DNA of 64,000 nt from Caenorhabditis elegans (taxonomy: Eukaryota > Nematoda > Chromadorea > Rhabditida > Rhabditidae), in contig NC_003284.9 of assembly GCF_000002985.6 (NCBI RefSeq), positions 15,624,001-15,688,000 on the forward strand. Direction: 5' to 3'. The notes beneath the pieces are model-generated. The model searched no databases, was not told where the DNA came from, and saw only the letters and a program-made list of their open reading frames with translations. Of this stretch, positions 51,821-63,861 are shown one piece after another. Each line of letters opens with the position of its first letter. Position 1 is the stretch's first letter. The position numbers were made by a program, and so were the translations under genes.

Positions 51821-51838
51821 GGGGGGGGGGGGGGGGGG
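51821..51838. repeat. Poly-G tract (18)
   Basis: An uninterrupted run of 18 G upstream of the small membrane-protein gene. It is long enough to form a G-quadruplex and is the sort of tract known to be deletion-prone in worms lacking the DOG-1/FANCJ helicase. Confidence 0.95.
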
Positions 51839-52049
51839 TGAGAGGAGAGTTGTAAACAGACGGGGATTGTCCTAGATATAATATTCATGAGTGGTCTTTT
51901 CACCTGGAGAGGGGGGAGGTGAGATGAGTGAGGATCAAAGTGTACAAATGTATATACGGATTTGTAACCTCCGGAGGAGAGTAGGTCAAGAAATCTCTAG
52001 TAAATTAGTGAAAGTTTTGAGGTTTCTTTTTTTTAAATTGCACTCAAAG

Positions 52050-52680
52050 ATGTAGTACTTAAATTTTTTGTTGCTTTATCAGACTCAAAATTGCCTAAAA
52101 ACAACGAATTTCATAATGAAACCTTTTGAAAACTTCTCAAAAAAAGTTATGACGGCTCAAAAAAAGCCTGAATTTTGACCGACCTGTCAATGTCGCAGCG
52201 GCTTGAAACAATTTTTTTTGAAATCACCGTCAAATTTTGAGTATTCAATTTAATTATCTCATTTTAAACTCGATTTAGGTATTTTAAAGTCGATGGACGA
52301 AGAGATCTTAAAAGTTTTGTTACCAAATATTTTTGTTCATTGGCTTTAAACTACCTAAATCGAGTTTAAAACGCAAGATAATTATTATAGAAACCATACC
52401 ATTGCACAAATTTCTCATAATGTATTTTTGATCTACCTGTTGAACTTGACTCCGCCCCCAAACTTGTTGCCGTTCTTATTTTATTGTTGCTGTCTTGTCG
52501 ATGGAATGGGAGGAGCCTAGTCAACAAGGTAGATCAAAAATAAATTATGAGAAAATTGTCGTATTTTTTCGATAATAACTTGTATACTCTAAATTTGACG
52601 GTGATTTCAAAAAAATGATTACCAGCCGCTGCGACATTGACAAGTCGGTTACATTTCGAATTTTATCTAATAGCAACATT
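52050..52680. repeat. Palindromic element, family B, with a nested hairpin insertion
   Basis: Family B blocks lie on both sides: TTATGACGGCTC, TCAATGTCGCAGCGGCTTGA and AAAGTCGATGGACGAAGAGA on the left; TTTGACGGTGATTTC and CAGCCGCTGCGACATTGACA on the right. The right arm is interrupted at about 52412-52556 by an unrelated hairpin. Confidence 0.8.
52412..52556. mobile_element. Hairpin element nested in a family B copy
   Basis: The arm TCTCATAATGTATTTTTGAT followed by CTACCTGTTGA pairs with TCAACAAGGTAGATCAAAAA followed by TAAATTATGAGA. The loop has GACTCCGCCCCC opposed to a diverged GGGAGGAGCC. It splits otherwise continuous family B sequence, so it inserted later. Confidence 0.75.
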
Positions 52681-53875
52681 TTAAAAATTCAAAAAATATT
52701 CGGTCCTGGGTTCAAAAATTGCAAAGTTAATTAAGTGCTGCGATAACTTCAAAATCTGACGTAGCCTTTTTAAAAGTGCTCCACTCAAGTGCTTTTGACC
52801 AAAAGTGGCGCGCCAAGAGGTGACTATAGAAGTTAATGAAAAGAAAGAAAGGAGCACTTGAATGGCGTAACGCATAAAAAACCACTAATATATGTTCTAA
52901 AAGAGCACTGGACTGCGGGTGTATGTTTATTGTTAGTGAGCAGTGGACAACGAGGTGACTTCCGGTCAACCTCTCACGAAGAAGAAACGTTTACTTGATG
53001 ATGGAAAGACACAGGAAGCCGAAAAAAAATGTTGCATAGTAGCTAGCATTGGAGTGAAAGTAATACATTGGGTGTAGTATATATTTGAAATTTAATCTCA
53101 TCGAAATTAAAAGCTATTGTGAGTAGTAAACCGGCACATTTGAATAATGGCCTATTTTGTCATATAAAATCTAGTACGTACCTATCGAATACCTATTCAG
53201 CTTCAGTTTAAGTAGAATCGCAGTTTCAAATAATATTTCGAAGTAAAACTTTTTCATTTATGATACATTCGAAAAACAAGTAAAATTTCAATAGAAATAG
53301 AAAGGTGCACTGGATACACCTGTTCAGGAATTTATAAAGTCGTTTTTTTGCACACACCTTCACAATTCATAAAATACAAAAGAGAAGCTCTGATTTCACA
53401 GTCTACAGTGCTCAGACACTGAATAGGATGTTTAGTAAAAAAACTAAGAATCAAGTTTTCGCCTGTGAAATTTGAAACTCAGAACCGCAAAGAATGGGGA
53501 AATAGGTGAAAAACACACTTTCGGGAAAATGTATAGCCAAGTCCTGACCTTCATGCAGAAAAATGGAGAGAAGAACAGGGAAAAGAAAATATAACATTTT
53601 TTCCGCAAGAACTAGTTTTTTTAATGAAAATTTCTCTCGGTAACATTGATTAGACCCGAAAAGATTTTGTTTGACAGAACTTTCAACTTTTGGAAAATTA
53701 TAATAATATCTCATTGCAGCTTCATTTATTCTGATATATTTTCAGGATGTTTCAAGTTTTGCTAGACGAAATACCAAGTATGTTAATGGAGAATGAGCAA
53801 TTTACATAGTTATCCTAGACTGTTAAACTTATTAAATTGGTAACTTATTTGAATCAAATACCTAGTATCAGAGTT
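52681..53875. other. Intergenic DNA with no gene recognised
   Basis: AT-rich with short frames only. No splice-linked exon was found on either strand. Confidence 0.4.
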
Positions 53876-54435
53876 TAAAGGTGTGTAAAATGTTGCTTTA
53901 TTAAACTCAAAATTGTCTGAAAACACCGAATTTCGTAATAAAACTTTTTGAAAACTTCTCGAAAAAAAGTTATGGCGGCTCAAAAAATGGCCTTAAATTT
54001 GATAAAATTTGAAATTTGACCGACTCGTCAATGCCACAGGAAACTAATTTTTTTTGAAATCATCCTCAAATTTAGAATGTACACGTTGATTATCTTGCGT
54101 TTTCAACTTTATTTGGGTACATTTAGGGCCGATGGACGGCCAGAAGTTACCAAATTTTACCAAACGACCAGTTTTTGTAAAATTTGGTAGCTTCTGGACG
54201 TCCATCGACCTTAAATATACCTAAATCGAGTTGAAAACGGAACATAGTTAACGTGTATACCAAAAATTAGAAGGCAATTTCAAAAAAAATTAGTTTCCAG
54301 CCACTGCCCCATTGATAAGTCGGTCAAATTTCAGGTCATTTTTAGAATCGTCATTACTTTTTTTTTGAGAAGTTTTCAAAAAGTTGCATTATGAAATTCC
54401 GTGTTTTCAGACAGTTTCGAGTAAAATAAAGCAAT
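53876..54435. repeat. Palindromic element, family B
   Basis: The left end is TTTAAAGGTGTGTAAAATGT. Mirrored halves have GGGCCGATGGACGGCCAGAA opposed to TTCTGGACGTCCATCGACCT, and TTATGGCGGCTC opposed to a diverged complement near 54345. Confidence 0.8.
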
Positions 54436-56712
54436 GAAAAAAACATACGCAATAAATTTTTCCAGCAAGAAACAAATTCAGATTTCAACAGGTATTTATA
54501 AAATAACTTGACCGTGTAGCTTGTTGCTTCTCGAGCAACGGTCACTACTGTCATCAGTGTAGCTTTGCGTCCTCCTCCTACTCCACCTTCTTCCCCCCCC
54601 CCCCACTTTCTCTCCGTCTTTCTTTAACGCCTCCCTGTTTTGTTTGTCCGGTAAAAGGTGAAGAGAGCAAGCTCGGTGAGCGCTCGCGCGCGCGCGAGCT
54701 CGCGGAACGAAACGAGGGCGTACCGAGCAAGCTCCCCCATATGACAAATTTAATCCGGTGTATACGGGTTGCGAAAAGAACACAGAGACGGAAAACCATC
54801 GCGTTGTATTCGAGTCTCACACCGTGTTTAGCTCCCGCAGGACTGATTAGGCACCGGTAAACACGGAAAAAATGGGTGGTGTCTCCGCGAAATAGAGGCT
54901 GTTGTTTCTTAGTCTTGTCACTTCTTGTTGTCAGGTCGAAGGAAAATACATATAATGGAAAAAAGGTCATAAGGGAAATAATTTTGAAATATGGAAAAGG
55001 GATCTCCAAATTGTATTTCGATAATACATACAACGAGGCAAGTTTAAATATAGGTATTGGAATTTACAAAATCATTTGCACTGAACTTTTTTGGACTGTC
55101 AGATTAACTAATTAGGGTACTTGTTTATTATTTCCCCTCATTTTAATAGTATCCATTTTAATTAAACGTGATGTTCATTTTCCCTCTTTATGCTTTGAAA
55201 TGGTTATTTCCTAAGCCTAAAAATACAAAAACTCCACACGTTTTTATTTGAAAATTTATATTTAAAAATTAGGGGAAATAATACACAAGTACCCTAATTA
55301 GATGCAAAAAACAGTATACATAGTCCTATAAAAACGCACCCGTATACCATAATCTATTCACTTTTCAGGTTAATAAAAACAAGTTTGTTTGATTTTTTTG
55401 GTTTGGATATTAATATTCAACAAAATTACGAAAAAGTAGCCATTGAATTGCAAACAACAATTAAAACATTCTGCAGTGATTTTGAGTTTTCAAAAGAGTT
55501 AAAAAAGAAAACTGTTTCAACTAGTGTTAGAATTTAGTTTTTAATAGGAACATTTTCCAAACTGTAATCTATTAATAACAGACAGCGTTGTAATAAAGAG
55601 TACTAAAAATAGTAAGAATCTCTGAAAATGTAGACATTTATTCTCAAAAAGGAGCAACGGATCAACATTTATGCTTTAAAACCGCAAAATTACATTTTCA
55701 AACAAATGAGTTTAAGTTCAAAATTTTAGATAAAATGGCTAAATTCAGGTAATAATTTCAATCTTGTCAAGTTTTATGTATCGCAGTGGTTGGAAGTTTA
55801 TTTTAGGTGATTTTTTCATTTTGTACGTTTAGCATGACTATAGGCAATTGAGCAAAATGTCTACTGAACAAAATTAAGATTTAAAGAAAAACTTCACAAT
55901 TTTCACCTTAATAAGATTCATACAACCTCTTAATTTTTTTTTTCAAATTTTTGTTTTTTTGTGCTATACAGATTTATTTTGAACAAATAAAAATGATCTA
56001 TTAAAAAAACTACTAACTATTAAAAAAAAATCTAAAAACAAAATTTTAAAAAACAAGAAAAGAAAATGAACTCATCGGGATCTACAACGTTGGTATAAGT
56101 ACGTTTCAATATTTCCACAAAAGATTTGATTTGAAACATTTCAATTCAGCTGTTCTTCCGCATTTTCTTGACACCTTGTCTTGTCATTCACGCAATATCC
56201 AGTTCTCCAGCTCAGCTGTTCACCGATCTACATATATTTCCCCCTTCTTCCATTCACCGTGTTCCTGCTCACCGATAAGTTGCACGCCAAACATGGTGTC
56301 AATTTCCCAAGCGAAACCGACACATGTGGTCTCGAACAGACACACACAGACAAACACGTGAACAACAAACAGATCGTAAGTCCAGGAAGCGATTGAATGT
56401 ACTTTTGTACGCATCTCGAGATGAGCTTCCTGCTGCTCTTTTTTATGTCCGGCAGGCGTCTTTTTGTTCACAAGTGGTCGAGGGTATTGCTCATGCGGGG
56501 GATTATTGCGGGAACAAGGAGGGCATATATATGACAGTTATGATGAATTTACAATGTTTTTGAGTAAGGGAAGTGCATATGGTTAGTTTTTCTACTAACT
56601 ACATATCATTTGGGGTCAATTGTAGAAAAGAAAAATTGAAAACAATTATTGAAACATTGTACAAATTTTTTACATTTACCGTTTTATAATATTGTTTTTA
56701 TGCCCTCCATTT
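54436..56712. other. Intergenic DNA with a CG-alternating patch and a family E element
   Basis: It contains a 12-C run (54593-54604), a purine-pyrimidine alternating GC patch (GCGCTCGCGCGCGCGCGAGC, about 54680-54700) and the family E copy at 55115-55294. No exon was recognised. Confidence 0.4.
55115..55294. repeat. Inverted-repeat element, family E, copy 3
   Basis: The ends GGGTACTTGTTTATTATTTC followed by CCCTCA, and AGGGGAAATAATACACAAGT followed by ACCC, are inverted repeats. Outside both lie CTAATTAG or its equivalent, which may be an extension of the repeat or a target duplication. Confidence 0.9.
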
Positions 56713-57181
56713 AAATGTGGAGTACCAAAATTTGAGACTTTGTTTTTTAGACCAAAATCGGCCCAAAACTACCGAATTTTGTAATGAGACGTTCTGAAAA
56801 TTTCCCAAAAAAAAGTTTCGGCGGTTCAAAGTTCAAGAAAATAAAGCCCATTTTCAGCTAAAATCTAAAAATAAAAGTTACATTTTGTGCCCCAAAGACC
56901 ATATATATATATACTTAAATCAACGAATAAACGCCCAATCAAAGACCACAATATTAAAAAAAAAAGATGAATAAATAAGAATTAGGTTCCAGACGTTGCG
57001 ACACCGAGAAGTTGGGAAAATTTTTGCTTTTAGCTGAAAATGGTCCTTATTTTCCCGAACTTTGAACCGCCATAACTTTTTTTGAGAAATTTTCAGAACG
57101 TCTCATTACAAAATTCGGTATTTTGGACCAATTTGGGTCTGAAAAAAAACAAAGTCTCAAATTTCGGTACTCCATTTTTAA
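56713..57181. repeat. Palindromic element, family D
   Basis: The left end AAATGTGGAGTACCAAAATT followed by TGAGACTTTG, and the right end CAAAGTCTCAAATTTCGGTA followed by CTCCATTTTTA, are inverted repeats. Inner blocks TGTAATGAGACGTTCTGAAA and TTTCAGAACGTCTCATTACA are perfectly complementary. Confidence 0.9.
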
Positions 57182-57817
57182 TGTTATCTTATGCATACAA
57201 ACATCAAAAAGTTGATGTTAGCAAACGATTGACTGAAGTTGATTAAACATTTTTTTTTTATCCTGTAAAATTTTTTATTTTATAGTTCCATGGAAAAAAT
57301 TGAAAACTTTCCTATTGATCTTTCGACATCACTTTGTGTTAATGTTTCAACAAAAATTGTTTTTTTTTTCAACTCAACAAGATTTCATATGTACACACCA
57401 GGGATGCAAAGCAAGAAATTTCAAAAAAACTACAAAGGTTTACTTTTAAGCTCTGATTCCGTTTTCGTTATGGTACATGATTTAGAAAAGTTAAAAATCG
57501 ATTTTAAATTTTAAAATTGCGCTTCTTTGCTTCTTCCCCGTCAACTACAAAAATATATGACTCAATCCTCAACAAGGTCCTAGTAAAATGTCAAATTCAC
57601 CTTAAAAGTCACCAAGTTACTGTCTGACCTCAATGGTTGCCAAGGGGACTCCGCCCCCACTTTACCACCGTCAGCCTAACGCACACACACACACACACAC
57701 GCACAAAAAGCGAGCAGGAGACTCATTTAGACAGAAAGGCACTCTTCGCAACTGGTATCAAACGATTATTTTTGGTTTTCGATAACGAGGAAAAACCCAA
57801 GCTCGTATGCTTTTTCT
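57182..57817. other. Immediate upstream region of the glypican gene
   Basis: Likely promoter and 5' UTR. It contains GGACTCCGCCCCCAC at about 57645 and a (CA) run at 57682-57700. No TATA-like element or trans-splice acceptor directly before the ATG at 57818 was obvious. Confidence 0.4.
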
Positions 57818-60800
57818 ATGTTTTCTGACACTTTGGCCTGGCTCTTGATTTTGCTTCTTGCGATGCCACAAGAAACACATGGGTTTTATTTTACAAGGCG
57901 GGATATTCACGGAGGTATTTTTAATTTTAATTGGTTTTTAATTTATTAAACTTGTTTAACTTCTTTTTCAATTGGTAGAACTATTGAAAATATATATGTA
58001 TACAAAAATAAAAATATACAGCTTATACGTTCACAGTAACCATTTTATATTTCGTTAGTAAATTATGTTTTCTTAGACTAAACGTTTTCCAAACACCCGA
58101 AAATTGTTTTAATAGAACACATTTTCTCACACCCAGATTTTCATGTCCTCCATGACGCATAGCCCTTGCAACAGGCACATACAGGGGTCCGCAGCTAGAT
58201 GAAAGGTACCGCCGGTTACGTATGCCCTTTTGCGGTGAGGCATGAACTTTACTTTCCACTTGTCGCCTTCAGTTTTTCAATGAGATGTAAATATGAAATT
58301 GAAAAAATAATATATAAATTTGAACGCGCGAAATATAAAACTATTTTCTTGGAAGCTCAAATTCAATGTTTGATATATTTGAAGTTGGAGTAGCGCCAAT
58401 GGGGATTTTGTTTAAATACACTTATAATGATCCAAAACAACCAAATATCATATTAGACACACTAAAAATCAAAGTTTTGCCAAAATTTTTAAAAATATGG
58501 ATTTTTGAGGAAATCCATGGTAATTTTGCATGCTCCGACCCCTACAATGTTTTATTACGATTAATTAAAACAAAATTACAGTATAAAAAAGGTAGAAAAT
58601 TTTTTTATTTTTGGTCGACTTCCAAAATTATGAGTGACAAAAACTGAGTAATTGTCACTTTTTGACTGTGAATAAAAAATTTTTAAAAAATTTTTGAAAT
58701 TTTTTATTACGATATTCCATTATTTCGAGACCATAATAGTAGTTTTTAACAATTTCCCAACTTGCGCTACTCCACCGTAAAAAATAAACCATATCCAATC
58801 TTAACCATCATTTCAAAATTACCATTAACAGTGAGCCAGTTAATGTGACCTTTCCACTTTTGATGTGATAATTCAAATGGGGATTATTATGGGGACTATT
58901 GTTGCAGTGATGTGCTCATCATCATTTGAAGACCAGTGCACTATGGAAGAACGGAGTCGATTGCAAACGAATACGGTAGATATGTTGACAAGGAAACATC
59001 AAGACCGAGTGATAGTGATTCGCTCTTTTCTGACGTCACAGATTAGAATTTTTAACGAATTTTTTTCGAAAACCCTGCGAACCGTTCACATGGATCTTGA
59101 CTTGATGTTCTCGAAAACATATGGGTCGTTTTATCAAGAAAATATACAACTTTTGAATGATTTTTTCAAAAAGATCAAAGGTTTTTCTGTAAGCTTTGCG
59201 GAAACCAGCATGAAAACTATAGTGGAACTGTTTTTCGATGAACTTTTTCAAGTGATGTTCAGCATTGCCAATCCATTTGTAAGTTAACAATTTTTCAAAT
59301 CTATTACAAAAAAAACAAATATTTCAGTATTCAATCACAAACGATCAGCGAGTATGCATGGAAAGCTTCTACCGGGAAATTGAAGCATTCGATGATATCC
59401 CTCAAAAAATTGTTAACCAACTTTCTCTACCTCTGTCGAACTGGAAGCATTTTTTGGGATCCCTGGAATCGCTGAACGGGATTTTGGAGGGATACTTGAA
59501 TGTGAGTGTCTTTTTAAATTTAAATTAAACGATCAAAAATATAAGCAGGATTTATTTTGAAATCAAAAGCATTCTAACTTAGTAGATTGTTAGTAGATTC
59601 AATTCAGTGTATGCCTAAACTGATTCAATTTTTTGGCTTGATCTACGTAGATCTACTAAAAATGCGTGAGAAAAGACTCAGAGTTCTCAACTAATTTTGT
59701 ATGATTAAGAACGTACTGACGTCACATATTTTTGTGCAAAAATTCCCGCATTTTGTGTAGATCAAACCATGATGGACAGCCTGGCTCCACGGAATTTTTA
59801 GTCTCGCTCAACTTTACTCAAGTAAAATCGTAGCTAAAATATTTTAGAACAGATGTTAACAATTTAGTAGCAAAAATAATGATAACCAAGTTTGAAGCTT
59901 TTCAATTTGAGCATAAACTTATTAAGTAACGGTATCGAAAAGTGATCTATCATGAGAAAATGCAAAAAATTTGATAACGTCCAAAGTACCGAAATTTCAA
60001 AAAAAAAAAAGATTTTGCCTTTCATTTTTTGTTTAATTTTATACTTTAAGAAATGAAGTAAATGTATGGGCTACAGTGCCTCATATTGTATAACGTCCGT
60101 TTTTCTTTAATTTTCAAATCGAAGTGGGATTCATATAGTTTCCAAAAAATATGTCTACAACATTTTCACTTTTGAATTAAAAAACATATTCCCAATAAGA
60201 ATTCGGCACCGGAAGCCATTTGTCAATAGTTATTAATTTCAAACGTATAACATCTTCTCACCTTCCCAAGTAACACCAATTTGCACATCTGTAAACATAG
60301 ATGACGTGTTTTTTTGTACCAAAATGAACAAACATTTGTCACCGCCATCATCCAAGCACCTACAATCATCCAGCAGGTGTTCGCCAAAGACCTTTTCCGT
60401 CACAAAAACTAATTAGGCGGCTAGAATCTGGGTAACGGCAAAGGGAAAAAGTTAAGGTTATTCAACCTTTCTTTGTTCCGTTTATTTTTTTCAAATTCAA
60501 AACGTTTGTCAGTCGGGATAAAGGAAACACGGATATTGGTGGAGGACTGAGTCAAGCTTGCAAATTTCTTTGTTCAGTTTTTTTTGTCTCAGTCCTAACA
60601 ACGAATATTTTACAATTGGAATAAGAAATTGAAAACGGGGAAGTGACATCATAAGAAAGTAAGCCGCAATAAGCCCTCCCGATGCTGATGATTATTATTT
60701 GAAGTGTGAAAAAACGCTAATATTTTGGTTGCAGATAACATTTAAAGAAGAATGTGAACGGGGACTCACAAGGATGGAGACATGTGCACAGTGTCAGAGA

Positions 60801-63399
60801 ATTTCTGAAAAACCGTGCCAAGCGTACTGTGTGAATATTTTGTCAGGATGCACACATCAAATGCTGGACAGTGAAGGAGCATGGAGAGCGGCGACAGGTA
60901 GACGCAATAACCCTTCAAAGAAGTTTAAAGGATTTTTCAGAAAGTATGATTAAGCTGGGTAATCAACTGAATCACCGACAAAATCTGGTTTCCGCGCTAC
61001 AACCAATTCCGGTACTAATCAGTGAAGCCATTATGCATTTCCAAGAAAAACGGGATTATATAACAAACAAGGTAAGGTGCGGTGTTCTTAAAGGTGGTGT
61101 AGTCGAATTTTGTTTATTGCTTATTTCGACTCAAAATTGTCTGAAAACACCGCATTTCATAATGAAACTCTTTGAAAACTTTTCAGAAAAAAAGTACCTA
61201 AATTTGATAAGATTTTAAATTTGACCAAGTTGTCAATGTCGCAGCGGCTGGAAACTAATTTTTTGAAGTTGCCGTCTAGTTTTAGGTAAATAAATAAGTT
61301 ATCTGGCGTTTTCAACTCGATTTAGGTACAATTCATGTAAGGTCGATGGACAACCAGAATGATACCAAATTTTATCAAATCTGGCCGTCCATCGACCTTA
61401 AATATATCTAAAGCAAGTTGAAAACGCAAGATAGTTAATTTGTATATCTAAAATTAGACGGCAATTTCAAAAAAATTGGTTTCCAGCCGCTGTGACAAAA
61501 TACACATTGATCAAATTTTAGGTATTTTTTTGAGCCGCCAGAACTATTTTTTAGAGAAGTTTTCAAGAATTTTTATTATAAAATTCGGTGTTTTCAGACA
61601 ATTTTAAATTCAGTAAAGCAGTAAAAAATTCGTCTACACCACCTTTGACAATTAGAAGTAGAAATTTTGTTTTGAATAGTAAAATTTCATGAAGAAAAAA
61701 CAACAAAATGCACATCCTAGACGGGTACAAAAAAAGCGTTTAAAATTGTGAAAACTTCTAAAATTGATTCTTTACGTTTTTTTTTTCCAAAGAATCACAA
61801 AAAATTTTGAAAACTATTTGAATTTTCGGTCGTCTGACCTAATGGATACAACTCACACTAAGTTTAGGCAAAGTATAAATGAGTGTGCAAAACTATGAAA
61901 CTTCACTGTTCATTCAAAACCTTGAATTTTTATCGAGGTTAGCAACTTTTTAGAGTTCAAACATTTTAGTCGTGTTTTTTTTCAAAAAATTAGGAATAAA
62001 CACTTATTTGAACTACATCCCAACTTTTTGATAGTTTTTAAAAAGTAGTTTACTGAATAATCGGGTGACAGAAAACGTCAGGTAAGCCTGAAACCGCTAG
62101 CAAATTATTTTGATTAGATTCTAACAAAACATTCTGTTTTTTTTTGAATTTGGTCGTGATTTCAGGAAAAATTATTTTGCCTAAAAATGTCATGCAAACT
62201 TTTTATCGCCAGCTTTATCGTCGCTGAGATTTGGATTAATTTTCTGATTTTGGCCGAAACCTAACATTTTTTTTTGATTTTTGTGATCTTTTTGCAACTC
62301 ATTGAATCATCAATTAATTTTCAGATGATTGGAAAGTGCCTGCTCAATAATGAAGATTTCGGACTGCGCAAGAAGCGTTCCGCAAAGTTCAAGGCTTTTC
62401 CAGTGATCACCACCAAACGAAGTCGAGACCACCTGATACTCAATCAAATGTTTCAGTCATTTGCAAATAAGGTTTTTTTTGGTTTTTTTTCTGCTCCTCC
62501 TTTTCATTGTTATCACTTTTCTGTATGATCCTCCTTAAGCAATCCGCTTTTAGGGTCATTAAATGGTTGCGTCCTTATAGATTCTTTTTCAGATGGACGA
62601 ATGGAAAGTATTTTTTGGAAATTTGCCTGAATACTTGTGTAGGGGAGAGGACTGGGCTAGTAAGGAGGATGAGAGGTGCTGGAATGGAACTGGCGTTGGG
62701 GAGTACAAGCTCCCCTTAGTGAATTATACGAACCCGTTCTCAAATCCAGAGTATCAAGGGACTGATTTTCTGACATTTCGAGGTATGCATAAATGAGCTT
62801 TTAACTTTAATACGTTCTGAAAAATCTAGGAAACTACATTGAAGAACGATTACGCCTACACTGGTTGCATTCACGGATATCTCATATTCTGTCTGGGAAA
62901 GATTCTCAAAAGTCAGAGGCATACTATTCACACAAAGCAGAAGCCAGGATACAAAGTGATGATGAAGATTATGTAAGAATTTGTGAAAACTCTCAGAAAA
63001 ATTGGGTAGACAATTGCAGTTTTTCCTCAAAATTACTTTTAAAACTTGGCATTTTAACTGAGTTCTAAAAATAGTTTGGATGAAAAAGCGGTCATAATTT
63101 ACCACTTAAATTTGCTTTTTAAATTTGCAAATAAAAATATTAAAAAAAAAAAACATTACACCAATCAATCATTTTATTTGCAGTCCGATTACGAGTATGA
63201 AAGTTCTGGGAACTTTCCCGGATCCGGAAGCTACATGAGCTCTAAACGGGAATACTCGCCATATTTCCGAAAACATGACGATAAAATTGAAATTGTTATC
63301 GAACCATACCCAGTGATATCAACATCCCGTAAACATTTTCACAGTTTTGTAATTGTAATTTTTATGTTATTTTCTGCTTTGTTTCAATGTTCTAGGTAA
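57818..63399 (+). CDS. gpn-1: Glypican, GPI-anchored heparan sulfate proteoglycan
   Basis: Nine exons, 57818-57914, 58908-59278, 59328-59501, 60735-60897, 60941-61071, 62325-62471, 62593-62782, 62830-62972 and 63184-63399 (TAA), join in frame to give 543 residues. Exon 1 is a signal peptide (MFSDTLAWLLILLLAMPQET). Exon 2 has MCSSSFEDQCTMEE, matching the first Cys pair of glypicans, and FSKTYGSFYQEN. Exon 4 has CAQCQRISEKPCQAYC then NILSGC, the central Cys knot. Exon 5 has ISEAIMHFQE. Exon 6 has RKKR, a possible convertase site. The last exon has acidic Ser-Gly sites (YESSGNFPGSGSY) for heparan sulfate, and a hydrophobic end (FVIVIFMLFSALF) that signals GPI attachment. Such proteins sit on the cell surface and modulate growth-factor and axon-guidance signals. 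The intron 60898-60940 is only 43 bases; without it, frame is lost. The symbol is from memory of C. elegans. Confidence 0.9.
58382..58780. repeat. Palindromic element, family A, copy 8, in glypican intron 1
   Basis: The left end GTTGGAGTAGCGCCAATGGG and the right end CTTGCGCTACTCCACCGTAA are both diverged. The internal blocks ATGCTCCGACCCCTACAATG and GGTCGACTTCCAAAATTATG match other copies in inverse orientation. Confidence 0.85.
59640..59795. repeat. Dispersed repeat, family F, copy 3, in a glypican intron
   Basis: Shared words are GATCTACGTAGATCTAC, GACTCAGAGTTCTCAAC, GTACTGACGTCACA, and GTAGATCAAACC followed by GGACAGCCTGGC. It lies in the 1233-base intron before the central Cys-rich exon. 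Confidence 0.85.
61089..61646. repeat. Palindromic element, family B, in a glypican intron
   Basis: The left end TTAAAGGTGGTGTAGTCGAA and the right end TTCGTCTACACCACCTTTGA enclose mirrored halves, with TGTCGCAGCGGCTGGAAACT opposed to TTTCCAGCCGCTGTGACA. Confidence 0.9.
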
Positions 63400-63860
63400 C
63401 TTTTTGATTGAATTGCTTAGTTGTATATACAGAGTCTGTACTTGTTTGAAAATGAAACGTGTATCTTCTTTTTGAACATTATTTTATTCCTGTAAATTTG
63501 AAATTCTTTTACAACTGATTAAAAAAACGTCTACAAGAGACATTTTGCATGATAGTATACTAAATGAGCATTTTTCTTTGAACAGCGTTACCGGTTGTTA
63601 TAATTAGAGACTTTCACTTCCTATCAGAAAAGTAGCTCAGGTGAGATATTTCAGCTCGGAATTAGGCTTTTGAATTGAACCTGTTTCACTTGGAAAATAA
63701 CTTCCAAGCAATGCCCTTATTAAGAAGGGATTCCCTACAAAACATTAAGATGCATTGAAGCACTTTGCACTAAAAATAAGTCGATCTAAAATTGTTTCAG
63801 TGCTTCAAATTTTTTGCCTCAACTCAATCCAGAAATTTTTCCGACTTTTTTTTTCAAAAA
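63400..63860. other. Glypican 3' flank
   Basis: The 3' UTR probably ends within the first 150 bases. An AATGAA variant signal lies near 63451, and no canonical AATAAA was seen close by. Nothing else was recognised. Confidence 0.4.
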
Positions 63861-63861
63861 A

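Noticed and set aside
58877-59278. Glypican start at the ATG 58877
   Set aside because: Kept only as an alternative. The 57818 exon gives a better signal peptide, and the 58908 acceptor aligns the first Cys pair with the family.
60735-60953. Glypican frame continuing to KGFFRKYD and a stop
   Set aside because: A 43-base intron with GT and TTTTTCAG restores the conserved frame (ISEAIMHFQE).
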